Shown: positions 1-6,911, counted from the stretch's first letter. The stretch: 11,467 nucleotides of DNA from Deltaproteobacteria bacterium (GCA_023381945.1 JAMCQY010000121.1:1-11467); one strand, 5' to 3'. The notes: generated from the sequence alone by a model not told the origin. Translations and numbers: made by a program.

Positions 1-1243
1 AATGGCTCCGGGAATCAGGCGCCCGCTTGGCGCGGCAGGCGGCGCGGCAGTTTTTGGCGCTGCTGAACCAGGACCCGCCCCGGATTACCCGGGCCACCCC
101 GGTGGGCGGCCCGGTGGGATCGACCGCGGCGCCGGCCGGATATGCGCCATACCAATCCTGGCACCATTCCATGACATTGCCGTGCATATCATAGAGATCC
201 CAGGCATTGGGGTTTTTTAGGCCCGCCGGGTGGGCCTGCCGCGCCGAATTGCCGCAGTACCAGGCCACCGCCTCCAGAAAGGGATCGTGTTCGCGAAACA
301 AGGCGGTGAGCTCCCGATCTCCCAGGGCGGCGGCGCCGCCGGCCCGGCAGGCGTATTCCCATTCCGCCTCGGTGGGCAGCCGGTAGAGGCCTCCCCCAAA
401 AAGATTCAGCTTTTGGAGGAAGGCCTGGCATTCATGCCAGGAGACATTGGCCGCGGGACAGTCGCCGCCGGTTGAGGAAGTTGCCGGCTTTCCCTCCATC
501 ACGGCCTGCCATTGCCTTTGGGTCACCGGGGTGCGCTGCAAGTAGAACCCCCGGCTGAGGGCAACTTCGTGCTGCTGCTCATCGGGGTTGCGGCCGGGTT
601 CATTTTCGGGACTGCCCATGATAAAGGAGCCGGCGGGAATATATACAAAAGACAGGTCCGACGGGATCACGCAGGTCTCCTCCGCTGGTTGAATAAACGG
701 CTTTAGAGGCCGTACCGCCTCGTGAACCGGAGGAGGTGCCGTCTGCGGCAGCACTTCGGCTTCCGGGGACTTCGCAGCAGCGCTTTCTGGTTCAACTGGC
801 TGTGCCGCGGGTGGCCGATGGAGGTCCTCTGGCGCGGCTGGCGGAGGGAAGTCGGCAGGGACCGGTTCCGGCACGGTTTTGGGTTCAGCCGCATCCGGGG
901 CCAAGGGGGTCTCTGCTTCCACTGGCTGGATGGCGGCCGCGGCAAGTTCTGCCGCGGCAGGCGGCGCCGGGGCCTCTGCCGCCGGCACCGTCACGTTTTT
1001 AGGGTTTAGAAGCCGTGGCGCCTCGTGAAGCGGAGGGGGTGTCATCTGCGGCAGTTCCTCGGCTTTCAGAGGCTTCGCAGCAACGCTTTCTGGTTCAACT
1101 GGCTGCGCCTCGGGGGGCCGATGGACTTCCTCTGGCGCCGCTTGCGGAGCAAGGTCGGCAAGGATTGGTTCGGTCGCGGCAGGTGCCGCCCCGATGCCGG
1201 CAATGGTCGAAAAAATGGCTTTCTGTCTACGCGGTTTTCTCAT
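1..1243 (-). CDS. FGE-sulfatase (SUMF1/formylglycine-generating-enzyme fold) protein, 3' end outside window
   Basis: The minus-strand frame is open from ATG 1243 to the window edge, giving 414 codons without a stop. Residues 1-22 are basic (RKPRRQK) then mildly hydrophobic and could be a weak signal peptide. Residues 25-190 form a Pro/Ala/Glu-rich stalk with an internal duplication. From about 195 an FGE-sulfatase domain begins: VYIPAGSFIMGS (200-211), PVTQRQW (239-245), RLPTEAEWEYACRAG (288-302), NAWDLYDMHGNVMEWCQDWY (346-365) and VIRGGSW (386-392). This family includes true formylglycine-generating enzymes and many non-catalytic or regulatory relatives. In real FGEs the segment after GGS carries two copper-binding cysteines. 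Here the first aligns with Ser394 and only the second (Cys399) remains, so FGE activity is doubtful (my alignment by eye). It lies 94 bp downstream of the ExeA-like ATPase on the same strand and may be co-transcribed. The start has only a modest AGGA ribosome site. The family call is firm; the role is unknown. Confidence 0.9.
   Translation of the reverse strand, partial: MRKPRRQKAIFSTIAGIGAAPAATEPILADLAPQAAPEEVHRPPEAQPVEPESVAAKPLKAEELPQMTPPPLHEAPRLLNPKNVTVPAAEAPAPPAAAELAAAAIQPVEAETPLAPDAAEPKTVPEPVPADFPPPAAPEDLHRPPAAQPVEPESAAAKSPEAEVLPQTAPPPVHEAVRPLKPFIQPAEETCVIPSDLSFVYIPAGSFIMGSPENEPGRNPDEQQHEVALSRGFYLQRTPVTQRQWQAVMEGKPATSSTGGDCPAANVSWHECQAFLQKLNLFGGGLYRLPTEAEWEYACRAGGAAALGDRELTALFREHDPFLEAVAWYCGNSARQAHPAGLKNPNAWDLYDMHGNVMEWCQDWYGAYPAGAAVDPTGPPTGVARVIRGGSWFSSAKNCRAACRAKRAPDSRSH
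699..1171 (-). repeat. Two direct copies of a 170-bp coding repeat in the FGE-like protein stalk
   Basis: Copies lie at 1002-1171 and 699-868, exactly 303 bp (101 codons) apart, so the frame is kept. They encode residues about 25-81 and 126-182. Counted by eye over the central 155 bp there are about 26 mismatches, roughly 83% identity. The best conserved core is HRPP.AQPVEPES. The spacer between copies is also Ala/Pro-rich and contains a related IQPVEAET string. This looks like an internal duplication that lengthened a flexible spacer between the N-terminus and the FGE-fold domain. Confidence 0.85.
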
Positions 1244-1337
1244 GGAACGAAATCCTGTGCAAAAGAATGAAGATGAATCGCTGTAATGGCAACAAACTCG
1301 AATTTAACCGCCGGAAATTCCCGTAGAAGATCATTTC

Positions 1338-3017
1338 TCATCTGGCCTTCACAACTTCTTGGGCTTTTTGCAAATCAGCCAGGGTCTTGTAGCCGCCCAA
1401 AAGGATCCGGTGGGAAGCTGCTCCCCGGCGGCGATCATAGGGGATGATGGTGTACTTGATTCCTTTTTGTTCCAGGAAAGAAGTAATTCTCTTCATGGCG
1501 TCGGTGGAACCAAAACTCTCATAATGGGCATAAAAGAGGTTGTCCCGAAGCTGGATGATCTGCCCGTTAGCCTTTATTCCGGGCAGGAAGACGACCTCGC
1601 CGGGGTGAATCAAATCTCGATTGGTAATCCTGGGGTTATCCAAAAGAACGGCTTCGACCCCAAAGCCTTCTGATCCCTTGTAGACCTGGGAAGCAATGAT
1701 GCTCAGCGTGTCTCCCTTCTTGACCTCCCGGCGGCGGAAGGCGTGTTTCAGGGCATCACCCTGGGAATTATCGGTTTTCTCCACTTGCGGGGGAAGGCTT
1801 ACCGGCTCGGCAATATTTGGTGGTTGTCCCGGTGGCCCCGACAAGCCTGAAGATGCTGTTTTCCCAAGGACAGGAACACCTCCAGTCGATACCTCAGTAG
1901 AGGCCAAAACTTTGGCAGTCACATCTGTGGATTTCCCGGTTACCGGTTGGGAAGATGCAGGCAAATTTGTCATTCCAGGAGTTTTAGCGCCCCCGGATGG
2001 GACGGCGGCTCTAGTCGAGCCCGGAGCGCTGCCGGTTGAATAGGAAATTTGCCGGGAAACCCATTGCCCCAATCCTCCCAGAAACGAGATCTGACTCAGG
2101 TTGATCAACAGGGCCAAAAAGGTGACGCCGGCGGCGCCCCAGATCACGAGCCTGGGAAGCAGGCGGTGAGCACCGGCTGGCGGGGCGAATTTGGGCGGGG
2201 TGAAGAGCCGGTCGGTCAGCAGGGCCTCCTGGGCCTTGCGCAAGATCCTCCGGTCGACCTTCTGCTGCGTTTCGCTCAGGCAAATCAACAGGGCGTTATC
2301 GCACAGCTGATTAATGTTGCGCGGCACCCCGCCGGTCATTTTATAAATAACGCGGGCGCAATCGTCGTCAAAGACGACGGAAAAAGCCGAGCCCACCCTC
2401 CTTAAGCGATGGTCGACGTACTGCCTGGTCTCGTCAGCATTCATGGGAGACAGGAAGCGGTTGATATTGATGCGTTGCCGCAGATGGCGCATTTGGGGGC
2501 GGTCCAGCTTATAGCTGAGCTCATATTGGCCCACCAGGAGGATTTGCAGCAGTTTTTGATCTTCGGTTTCGATGTTGGAAAGCAGCCGGATTTCTTCCAG
2601 GGCTTGATCGGACAAGAGATGCGCTTCATCAATGATCAAGACAAATTGCTTGTTCAGGCTCTTGGCCTGTTTCAAGAGCTCTTTGACGGCATCGGTCAAC
2701 TCCAGGATGCCGACATTGTCTTCGACCCGAATGCTTAAAGTCTTGGCAATGTAGCGCAGCAGCTCCAATGAGGTGACGCCGGGATTGGCCACAATGATAG
2801 GTTGCACATATTCGGGCAAGGCGCCGAGGAAGGAATTGATCAACATGGTCTTGCCGGTGCCCACATCGCCGCAGACAATGGCAAACCCTTTTTTGGTCTT
2901 CACAAAATAAGACAACGCCGCTAATACTTCCTGGTGATCCTCGCTGAGAAATAAAAAGCGATGATCCAAATTGTTCTCAAAAGGAGATTCGGAAAAACCG
3001 AAATAGGATTCATACAT
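1338..3017 (-). CDS. ExeA/GspA-like AAA+ ATPase with transmembrane segment, LysM and SPOR-like C-terminus
   Basis: A 559-residue product from ATG 3017. I chose this start because ExeA-type ATPases begin MYxxFFGFxExPF, and MYESYFGFSESPF matches. A GTG five codons upstream (3032) is the alternative, and neither has a clear Shine-Dalgarno. Counting from the ATG: Walker A GDVGTGKT 50-57, Walker B VLIIDEAH 126-133, and the ExeA-like stretches MRHLRQRI 176-183 and GGVPRNINQLCDNALL 229-244. One hydrophobic segment at about 289-308 is probably membrane-spanning. A Pro/Ser/Thr/Gly-rich linker at 320-425 follows, then a LysM-like domain (VKKGDTLSIIASQVY to HPGEVVFLPG, 432-480), and a SPOR-like end (about 490-559). 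The topology implied is cytoplasmic ATPase and periplasmic murein-binding tail. ExeA itself helps place the type II secretin through peptidoglycan. The LysM and SPOR tail differs from the usual ExeA peptidoglycan-binding domain, so the partner is unknown. The FGE-like gene follows after 94 bp. Confidence 0.88.
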   Translation of the reverse strand: MYESYFGFSESPFENNLDHRFLFLSEDHQEVLAALSYFVKTKKGFAIVCGDVGTGKTMLINSFLGALPEYVQPIIVANPGVTSLELLRYIAKTLSIRVEDNVGILELTDAVKELLKQAKSLNKQFVLIIDEAHLLSDQALEEIRLLSNIETEDQKLLQILLVGQYELSYKLDRPQMRHLRQRININRFLSPMNADETRQYVDHRLRRVGSAFSVVFDDDCARVIYKMTGGVPRNINQLCDNALLICLSETQQKVDRRILRKAQEALLTDRLFTPPKFAPPAGAHRLLPRLVIWGAAGVTFLALLINLSQISFLGGLGQWVSRQISYSTGSAPGSTRAAVPSGGAKTPGMTNLPASSQPVTGKSTDVTAKVLASTEVSTGGVPVLGKTASSGLSGPPGQPPNIAEPVSLPPQVEKTDNSQGDALKHAFRRREVKKGDTLSIIASQVYKGSEGFGVEAVLLDNPRITNRDLIHPGEVVFLPGIKANGQIIQLRDNLFYAHYESFGSTDAMKRITSFLEQKGIKYTIIPYDRRRGAASHRILLGGYKTLADLQKAQEVVKAR

Positions 3018-3231
3018 AGAGATAAACCACACGATAACAATGATTCATGACATTCTTATGAAGACTAATTTTTTAACAGGCGCCAGGGGAAGATAGCTGC
3101 CCGCATTAGCTACCACCTCTATAAAAGATAGGGCGCCAGGGCGTGAAGTCAAGCTGGTCGAAATGACCATTTTCTGCGGAAATTAGGGGAATAGTTTGTC
3201 CTCCTGGAGACGGTCTGTCTGTTTGAACCGA

Positions 3232-3260
3232 TTGCCGCATTCGACTCAGTTTGTTACAAT
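3232..3260 (+). promoter_or_regulatory. Predicted sigma70-type promoter for the 71-aa/MoxR/VWA operon
   Basis: TTGCCG (3232-3237), a 17-bp spacer, then TACAAT (3255-3260). The -10 matches 5 of 6 consensus bases and the -35 matches 4 of 6. The expected start of transcription is near 3267, giving a leader of about 22 nt before ATG 3289 with AAAGGA at 3275-3280. Promoter placement and ribosome site agree, which supports the small gene being real. Confidence 0.6.
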
Positions 3261-3288
3261 CAACTGATTGGATTAAAGGAATCTCTCT

Positions 3289-3504
3289 ATGTGTGTCGCC
3301 AGGACCTTGACTTATATTTCCGATGTCACCGGCTTTGACCGGAATGAATATTTTGCCGCGCCGAATCAGGTAAGGGCCTTTTTCACCGTGGAAGTCATGG
3401 AGGCTAACTTTCCGGGCTGGTCTGAAAAGACCGGCCTGACGCAGGGTGATTTGGACGAAATGGCCGGAGCGGTTATCCATCACCGGTGGCATTGTCTTTT
3501 TTAA
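3289..3504 (+). CDS. 71-aa protein of unknown function, first gene of the MoxR/VWA operon
   Basis: I do not recognise this family. The gene has a strong ribosome site (AAAGGA, 8 nt before ATG) and a good promoter 29 bp upstream of the start. The product is soluble, with no signal peptide or membrane span. It is rich in aromatic residues (six Phe, two Tyr, two Trp). It looks like a small helical domain: TLTYISDVTGFDRNEYF, then VRAFFTVEVMEANFPGW, then a GLTQGDLDEMAGAV helix and a HHRWH end. Three histidines and two cysteines (Cys2 and Cys69) leave metal binding possible but unproven. It ends 65 bp before the MoxR ATPase start and is probably co-transcribed with it. It may be an adaptor or substrate of the MoxR/VWA pair, but that rests only on position. 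A 144-codon antisense frame over the same DNA has no supporting signals. Confidence 0.65.
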   Translation: MCVARTLTYISDVTGFDRNEYFAAPNQVRAFFTVEVMEANFPGWSEKTGLTQGDLDEMAGAVIHHRWHCLF

Positions 3505-3569
3505 CCTTAGGCTGGGAGCGTCTGACCGTGAGTTTGCCAAACGACCTTAGGAGGAATGGAGACGACGGT

Positions 3570-4397
3570 ATGCAATTTGAAGGAACCGACCGTTATTATC
3601 TGAATCCCGAGTTGCGGGAGATCGTCAATATCGCCATTGCCATGGAGAAGCCGCTGCTGCTCACCGGGGAGGCGGGGACCGGCAAGACGCAACTCGCCTT
3701 TGAAATTGCCCGGGCGCTCGACCTGAAGATGGAGGAGGCTCGCTGCAAGTCCACCTTCAAAGGCGAAGAACTCTGCTACGTCTATGATACCGTGCTGCGC
3801 TTGAACGACTCCCGGTTCGGCAGCGGCGAGACCGATCGGAATGTCAACAACATTTGGGATTATCTGCGCTTTGGCCCCATTGGCCGGGCTTTCCTGGCCG
3901 AAGACCGCCGCATCCTCCTGATCGACGAGATCGACAAGACCGATTCGGACACGCAGGACAATCTGCTGGACGTTTTGGAGGACAATTCCTTTGTCATCCG
4001 GGAGATCAATTATAGGGTGAGCGCCCGGCAGCGGCCGATCATCATTATCACCAGCAATGCCAAGCGGGAGCTGTCGGATCCGTTTCTGCGCCGCTGCTTC
4101 TGCCACTACATCCCCTTTCCGAGCCGGGAGGAAATGGTCCGCATCGTTTGCCTCCACCACCCCAACCTGCCGGAGCCCTTCCTGGAAGCCAGCCTGAACA
4201 GCTTCTATCGCTTGCGGGAGGAGGGCTTCGAGAAGCCGCCCGCCACCGCCGAATTGCTGGATTGGCTCGGGTCGATGCAGACCGCCGGGTTGCCGGCTCC
4301 CGGCAAAGGTAAGGACTTGGCTCATATCGGCACCCTGCTCAAGCGCACCGAAGATTTACTGAAATTCAAAGGGGTTGCCAAAGCGGGGCGGTTTTAA
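3570..4397 (+). CDS. MoxR-family AAA+ ATPase
   Basis: A 275-residue product. Walker A GEAGTGKT 33-40, Walker B LLIDEID 116-122, sensor-1 Asn in TSNAKRELSD (about 163), and arginine-finger-type FLRRC 172-176 place it in the MoxR-type AAA+ family. MoxR ATPases act as cytoplasmic chaperones that mature or remodel enzyme complexes together with VWA-domain partners, as CoxD and CoxE do for CO dehydrogenase. The next gene is such a VWA protein, so the pair is internally consistent. I chose ATG 3570 because GGAG at 3558-3561 lies 8 nt upstream (AGGAGG is a little further back) and the family sequence starts there. A GTG at 3486 would extend it 28 codons but overlap the 71-aa gene and lacks family similarity. 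No cox, nor or mox structural genes lie nearby, so the client is unknown. Confidence 0.88.
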   Translation: MQFEGTDRYYLNPELREIVNIAIAMEKPLLLTGEAGTGKTQLAFEIARALDLKMEEARCKSTFKGEELCYVYDTVLRLNDSRFGSGETDRNVNNIWDYLRFGPIGRAFLAEDRRILLIDEIDKTDSDTQDNLLDVLEDNSFVIREINYRVSARQRPIIIITSNAKRELSDPFLRRCFCHYIPFPSREEMVRIVCLHHPNLPEPFLEASLNSFYRLREEGFEKPPATAELLDWLGSMQTAGLPAPGKGKDLAHIGTLLKRTEDLLKFKGVAKAGRF

Positions 4398-4423
4398 GCG
4401 AGGCATGGAGTTAATGAGCCTAA

Positions 4424-4449
4424 GGGCGGACACACGGGACCGCCCCTAC
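4424..4449. repeat. Dispersed palindrome, copy 1, between moxR-like and VWA genes
   Basis: GGGCGG (4424-4429) pairs with CCGCCC (4440-4445) and is followed by CTAC. It differs by about two bases in 26 from the copy at 5879-5904. It lies in the 75-bp gap between two genes that should be co-transcribed, so in the mRNA it would form a hairpin just before the VWA ribosome site. Confidence 0.75.
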
Positions 4450-4472
4450 GTTTCTCGCCTAGAGGTGAAGGC

Positions 4473-5672
4473 ATGGTAGGTTTCATCTATGAATTGCGCG
4501 AGGCCGGGGTCCCGGTCAGCGTCCAGTATATCCTGGAATTCTACCAGGCCTTAAAGCGCGGCATCGCCTCGAATCTCGAACAACTCTTCCTCCTGGCCCG
4601 GCTGGTCTTTGTGAAAAAGGTCGAGCATTACGATATCTTCGAACAGGTGTTCTCCGCCTATTTTCTCAAATCGGGGCTATACCGGAAGATGCGGAACTGG
4701 GAAGAGTTGCTGAACGGCAAGCCTTTCCGGGAGTGGCTCCAGGAACAGATCGACAACGGCAATATCACCCCGGAGGAGATTCGTCAGTTCGGCAATGAAG
4801 AGCTGCTGGCCCGTTTCTGGGAGACCGTCCTGGCGCAACAAGCGCAGCACCAAGGCGGCAGCACCTGGGTCGGAACCAAGGGAAGATCGCCCTTCGGCCA
4901 CAGCGGCCAGAGCGCCGGAGGCATCCGGGTGTACGGCCAGAGCCTGTATCGCTCCGCTCAGAAGGTGATAGATTCCCGGCGTTATATCGATTACAGCGAG
5001 AAATCGACGCTTTCCAATGAAAACCTGCGCCAGGCCCTGGCCTGCCTCAGGAGCCTCAGGCCCATGGGCCCGGAAACCGAGCTGGATATCGACGCGACGA
5101 TCGCCCGGACCGCCAAAAACGGCGGCGAAATCGAATTGGTGTTCGAACGGGAATTGCGCAACCGCCTGAAATTGATCGTCCTGCTCGATAACGGCGGCTA
5201 TTCCATGGACCCGCACATCCCTTTGGTAACCACGATCTTCAATAAGTTGCGGGATCTCTTTCAGGATGTCAATTTCTACTATTTTCACAACTGCATTTAT
5301 GGCGCAGTGTACCGAGACCCGCGCCGCCGGGAGCCGGTGAAGTGGGAAAAATTCCTGGGCGAAGCCAAGAGCACCCGCTTGGTGATCATCGGCGACGCCA
5401 ACATGGCGCCCTCCGAGCTGATGGCGGCCAGCGGCTCCATCGATATTCATACCAGCGCCCGGAAGCCCGGACTGGAGTGGCTCGAAGAACTAAAGGCGGC
5501 TTATCCGGTAAACGTCTGGCTCAACCCCATCCGTAAGGACTATTGGGCCCACGAAAGTATGACCGTCCGGCAGATCGGCCGGATCTTTCACATGGAAGAC
5601 CTCACCCTGGCAGGCATCAAGAACGCGGTGGCGCATCTTAACCTCCAGGGCCAGACCTTCGATAATCTCTAG
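4473..5672 (+). CDS. CoxE-like VWA-domain protein, partner of the MoxR ATPase
   Basis: A 399-residue product from ATG 4473 with GAGGTGAAGG just upstream. The N-terminal half (1-120) is helical (YELREAGVPVSVQYILEFYQAL). A Gly-rich linker at 128-153 (GGSTWVGTKGRSPFGHSG and following) is typical of CoxE-like proteins paired with MoxR ATPases. The VWA domain follows from about 230. Its metal-site loop reads LIVLLDNGGYSMDP (234-247) instead of the classical DxSxS (for example DVSGSM), with one extra residue, so the metal site looks altered. The C-terminal part has RLVIIGDANMAPSEL and a WLNPIRKDYWAHESMTVRQI stretch. No signal peptide or membrane span is visible, so it is probably cytoplasmic. By analogy with CoxE it would act as an adaptor delivering a client to the ATPase. 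The client cannot be read from this window. Confidence 0.85.
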   Translation: MVGFIYELREAGVPVSVQYILEFYQALKRGIASNLEQLFLLARLVFVKKVEHYDIFEQVFSAYFLKSGLYRKMRNWEELLNGKPFREWLQEQIDNGNITPEEIRQFGNEELLARFWETVLAQQAQHQGGSTWVGTKGRSPFGHSGQSAGGIRVYGQSLYRSAQKVIDSRRYIDYSEKSTLSNENLRQALACLRSLRPMGPETELDIDATIARTAKNGGEIELVFERELRNRLKLIVLLDNGGYSMDPHIPLVTTIFNKLRDLFQDVNFYYFHNCIYGAVYRDPRRREPVKWEKFLGEAKSTRLVIIGDANMAPSELMAASGSIDIHTSARKPGLEWLEELKAAYPVNVWLNPIRKDYWAHESMTVRQIGRIFHMEDLTLAGIKNAVAHLNLQGQTFDNL

Positions 5673-5800
5673 CCTGCCTTCCTTGCATTAGTCCCAATCT
5701 CTTCTCTTGGCCGCTAAAAGATTCTAAGAGTCATTTAGAGACTTCTGCGAAAATCCCTTCCGACAAGCCCGAGGGTCTCATTAAACACAATATGATGGAG

Positions 5801-5820
5801 AGCAGGCGCCCTCGCCTGCT
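5801..5820. repeat. Perfect 8-bp-stem hairpin next to the MITE-like element
   Basis: AGCAGGCG (5801-5808), loop CCCT, then CGCCTGCT (5813-5820). It lacks a T-tract and so does not look like an intrinsic terminator. Its last base touches the TA at the left end of the MITE-like element. Confidence 0.7.
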
Positions 5821-5945
5821 ATAGCGATTGCCAAAAATAAATTCCTGTAGGGGCGCACCCGCGTGTGCGCCCTCCTGCGGGCGGACACATGGGTCCGCCC
5901 CTACACTACATCCGGTATCGGAAAAAACTTTTGGCAATCGCTATA
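5820..5945. mobile_element. 126-bp MITE-like element with 17-bp perfect terminal inverted repeats
   Basis: The left end TATAGCGATTGCCAAAA (5820-5836) is matched exactly in inverted orientation at 5929-5945. If the outer TA on each side is a target duplication, the ends are 15 bp and the pattern fits IS630/Tc1-mariner-type elements, which insert at TA. The interior is non-coding. It holds two GC-rich hairpins: GGGCGCAC/GTGCGCCC at 5851-5858 and 5865-5872, and GGGCGGAC/GTCCGCCC at 5879-5886 and 5893-5900. Both lie between GTAG (5847) and CTAC (5904). With no transposase it would be non-autonomous. The parent element is not in this window, so mobility is inference. Confidence 0.65.
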
Positions 5946-6097
5946 ACACAGCCGGGGGCGGCTGTTCTCCATGATTTTTGCAAAGCTCTCTCCCAGTATT
6001 GAAATTCGACCAGGTCTGCAGAGGCGCGGCTTAATTTTTGATTAATGTTTTTGAGGCCGAGGGGCGATAAGTAGATAACTCTTAAAGGAGGAACCCC

Positions 6098-6205
6098 ATG
6101 GAGAAAAAAACCGTGGACCTGGCTTACAAAATTTTGACCAATAATTGGATTATCCTGTCCGGCGGCATCTTCCTGGCGCTCTTGGTCATAATCACCTGCA
6201 ACTAG
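6098..6205 (+). CDS. 35-aa single-span membrane peptide
   Basis: A short gene with an excellent ribosome site (AAAGGAGG at 6084-6091, 6 nt before ATG). The product starts MEKKTVDLAYK. It then has a hydrophobic helix of about 18 residues (WIILSGGIFLALLVII) and ends TCN, so a single cytoplasm-in membrane helix is likely. It could be a membrane-bound small regulator or stabiliser. I do not recognise the family. It lies upstream of the PilZ gene on the same strand and may share its transcript. The strong ribosome site and clean membrane-peptide composition are the evidence that it is translated. Confidence 0.6.
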   Translation: MEKKTVDLAYKILTNNWIILSGGIFLALLVIITCN

Positions 6206-6304
6206 AGCCGCGAGGACGGTCCGCCTGTAAAGATCATGCTGCATAAGATCTTCAATCAAATAAGCCGCTTTAAGGTCTCAAGGCCGTCAGGCAGAGAGGG
6301 CGGC

Positions 6305-6637
6305 ATGGAACGGCGGCAGTCGCACCGGCTATACACCAGCTTGCCCGTTGAATGCCGGGCTGTTCTCCAGGATCGAGCCGGCACTTTTGCCGTTACTGCT
6401 ATGATGAAAAATATCAGTCATGGCGGAGCCTATCTGTGTTGCGACATAGAGCCCAATTTAATCGAAGGGGAGGCGGGGCATTTCACCTTCAGGGCAGCGA
6501 GCCAGCAGGAGTCGAGAACTATTCGTTTGGCCGCTAAAGCCAAAATCTGCCGTATTGACCGCTACCCTGACGGCCCATTCCCTTTCGGCCTGGCAGTGGA
6601 GTTCCTTTCCGGTCCTTTAATCTTTTACAAAAATTGA
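6305..6637 (+). CDS. PilZ-domain protein (probable cyclic-di-GMP receptor)
   Basis: A single PilZ domain. The first motif is RQSHR (RxxxR, within MERRQSHRLYTSLPVECR), and the second is NISHGG, matching (D/N)xSxxG. Both cyclic-di-GMP binding motifs are therefore present, and a beta-barrel-like body follows, ending GLAVEFLSGP. The product is 110 residues from ATG 6305, which has AGAGGG four bases upstream and gives the usual MERR start of stand-alone PilZ proteins. An in-frame ATG at 6236 would add 23 residues but has no ribosome site. Stand-alone PilZ proteins bind the messenger and change the activity of motility, exopolysaccharide or secretion partners. No such partner gene is adjacent, so the target is unknown. 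Confidence 0.8.
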   Translation: MERRQSHRLYTSLPVECRAVLQDRAGTFAVTAMMKNISHGGAYLCCDIEPNLIEGEAGHFTFRAASQQESRTIRLAAKAKICRIDRYPDGPFPFGLAVEFLSGPLIFYKN

Positions 6638-6911
6638 AGTTCATTTCTTGACCCGCCTCGCTTGCCTGGTCAGCCAGCCCGGCCAGCATCTGTTCACGGT
6701 CTTGAAAAAGACACGCGGATAACTCCGAGTGCGGTTTATTTGCAGATAATCCCTCTCCTTGCCGTATCCAGATAACTTGGCGTTTTTTTGCCGCGCCAGG
6801 CATTCCCTGAATCAAGGGTAGAGCAGTAAAATAGACATCTTAATGATTATTGAATAAATGGCGGGACAGGAAAGATCATGCCGCGGCCGTCCTAAAGGAC
6901 CGTCTCACGCC
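6638..6911. other. Intergenic stretch before the PaaK promoter, no gene seen
   Basis: I see no convincing gene. A 93-codon minus frame (6534-6815) overlaps the PilZ gene antisense and has no visible ribosome site or family similarity. Two weak inverted repeats occur: CTTGGCG (6776-6782) against CGCCAGG (6794-6800) around a T-run, and GTCCT/AGGAC at 6889-6900. Neither is a convincing terminator. Confidence 0.5.

Larger units (their letters stand above)
5673..6097. other. 425-bp gene-free stretch with hairpins and a MITE-like element
   Basis: No convincing gene on either strand. A 117-codon minus frame covers part of it, but it runs antisense through the 35-aa gene and the inverted-repeat element and has no supporting signal. 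Contents: a perfect hairpin at 5801-5820, a 126-bp inverted-repeat element at 5820-5945, a second perfect hairpin at 5948-5965 (ACAGCCG, GGGG loop, CGGCTGT), and an AT-rich leader before the ribosome site at 6085. I see no clear terminator after the VWA gene. Confidence 0.7.

Noticed and set aside
3106..3540. 144-codon minus-strand frame
   Set aside because: It lies antisense to the 71-aa gene, which has a promoter and ribosome site. The minus frame has neither and no recognisable domain.
3507..4325. Long minus-strand frames over the MoxR and VWA genes (also 4677-5450)
   Set aside because: They are shadows of strongly supported plus-strand genes, with low-complexity compositions and no domains.
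5906..6259. 117-codon minus-strand frame
   Set aside because: It runs through the inverted-repeat element and antisense to the well-signalled 35-aa gene. No ribosome site or family similarity was seen.
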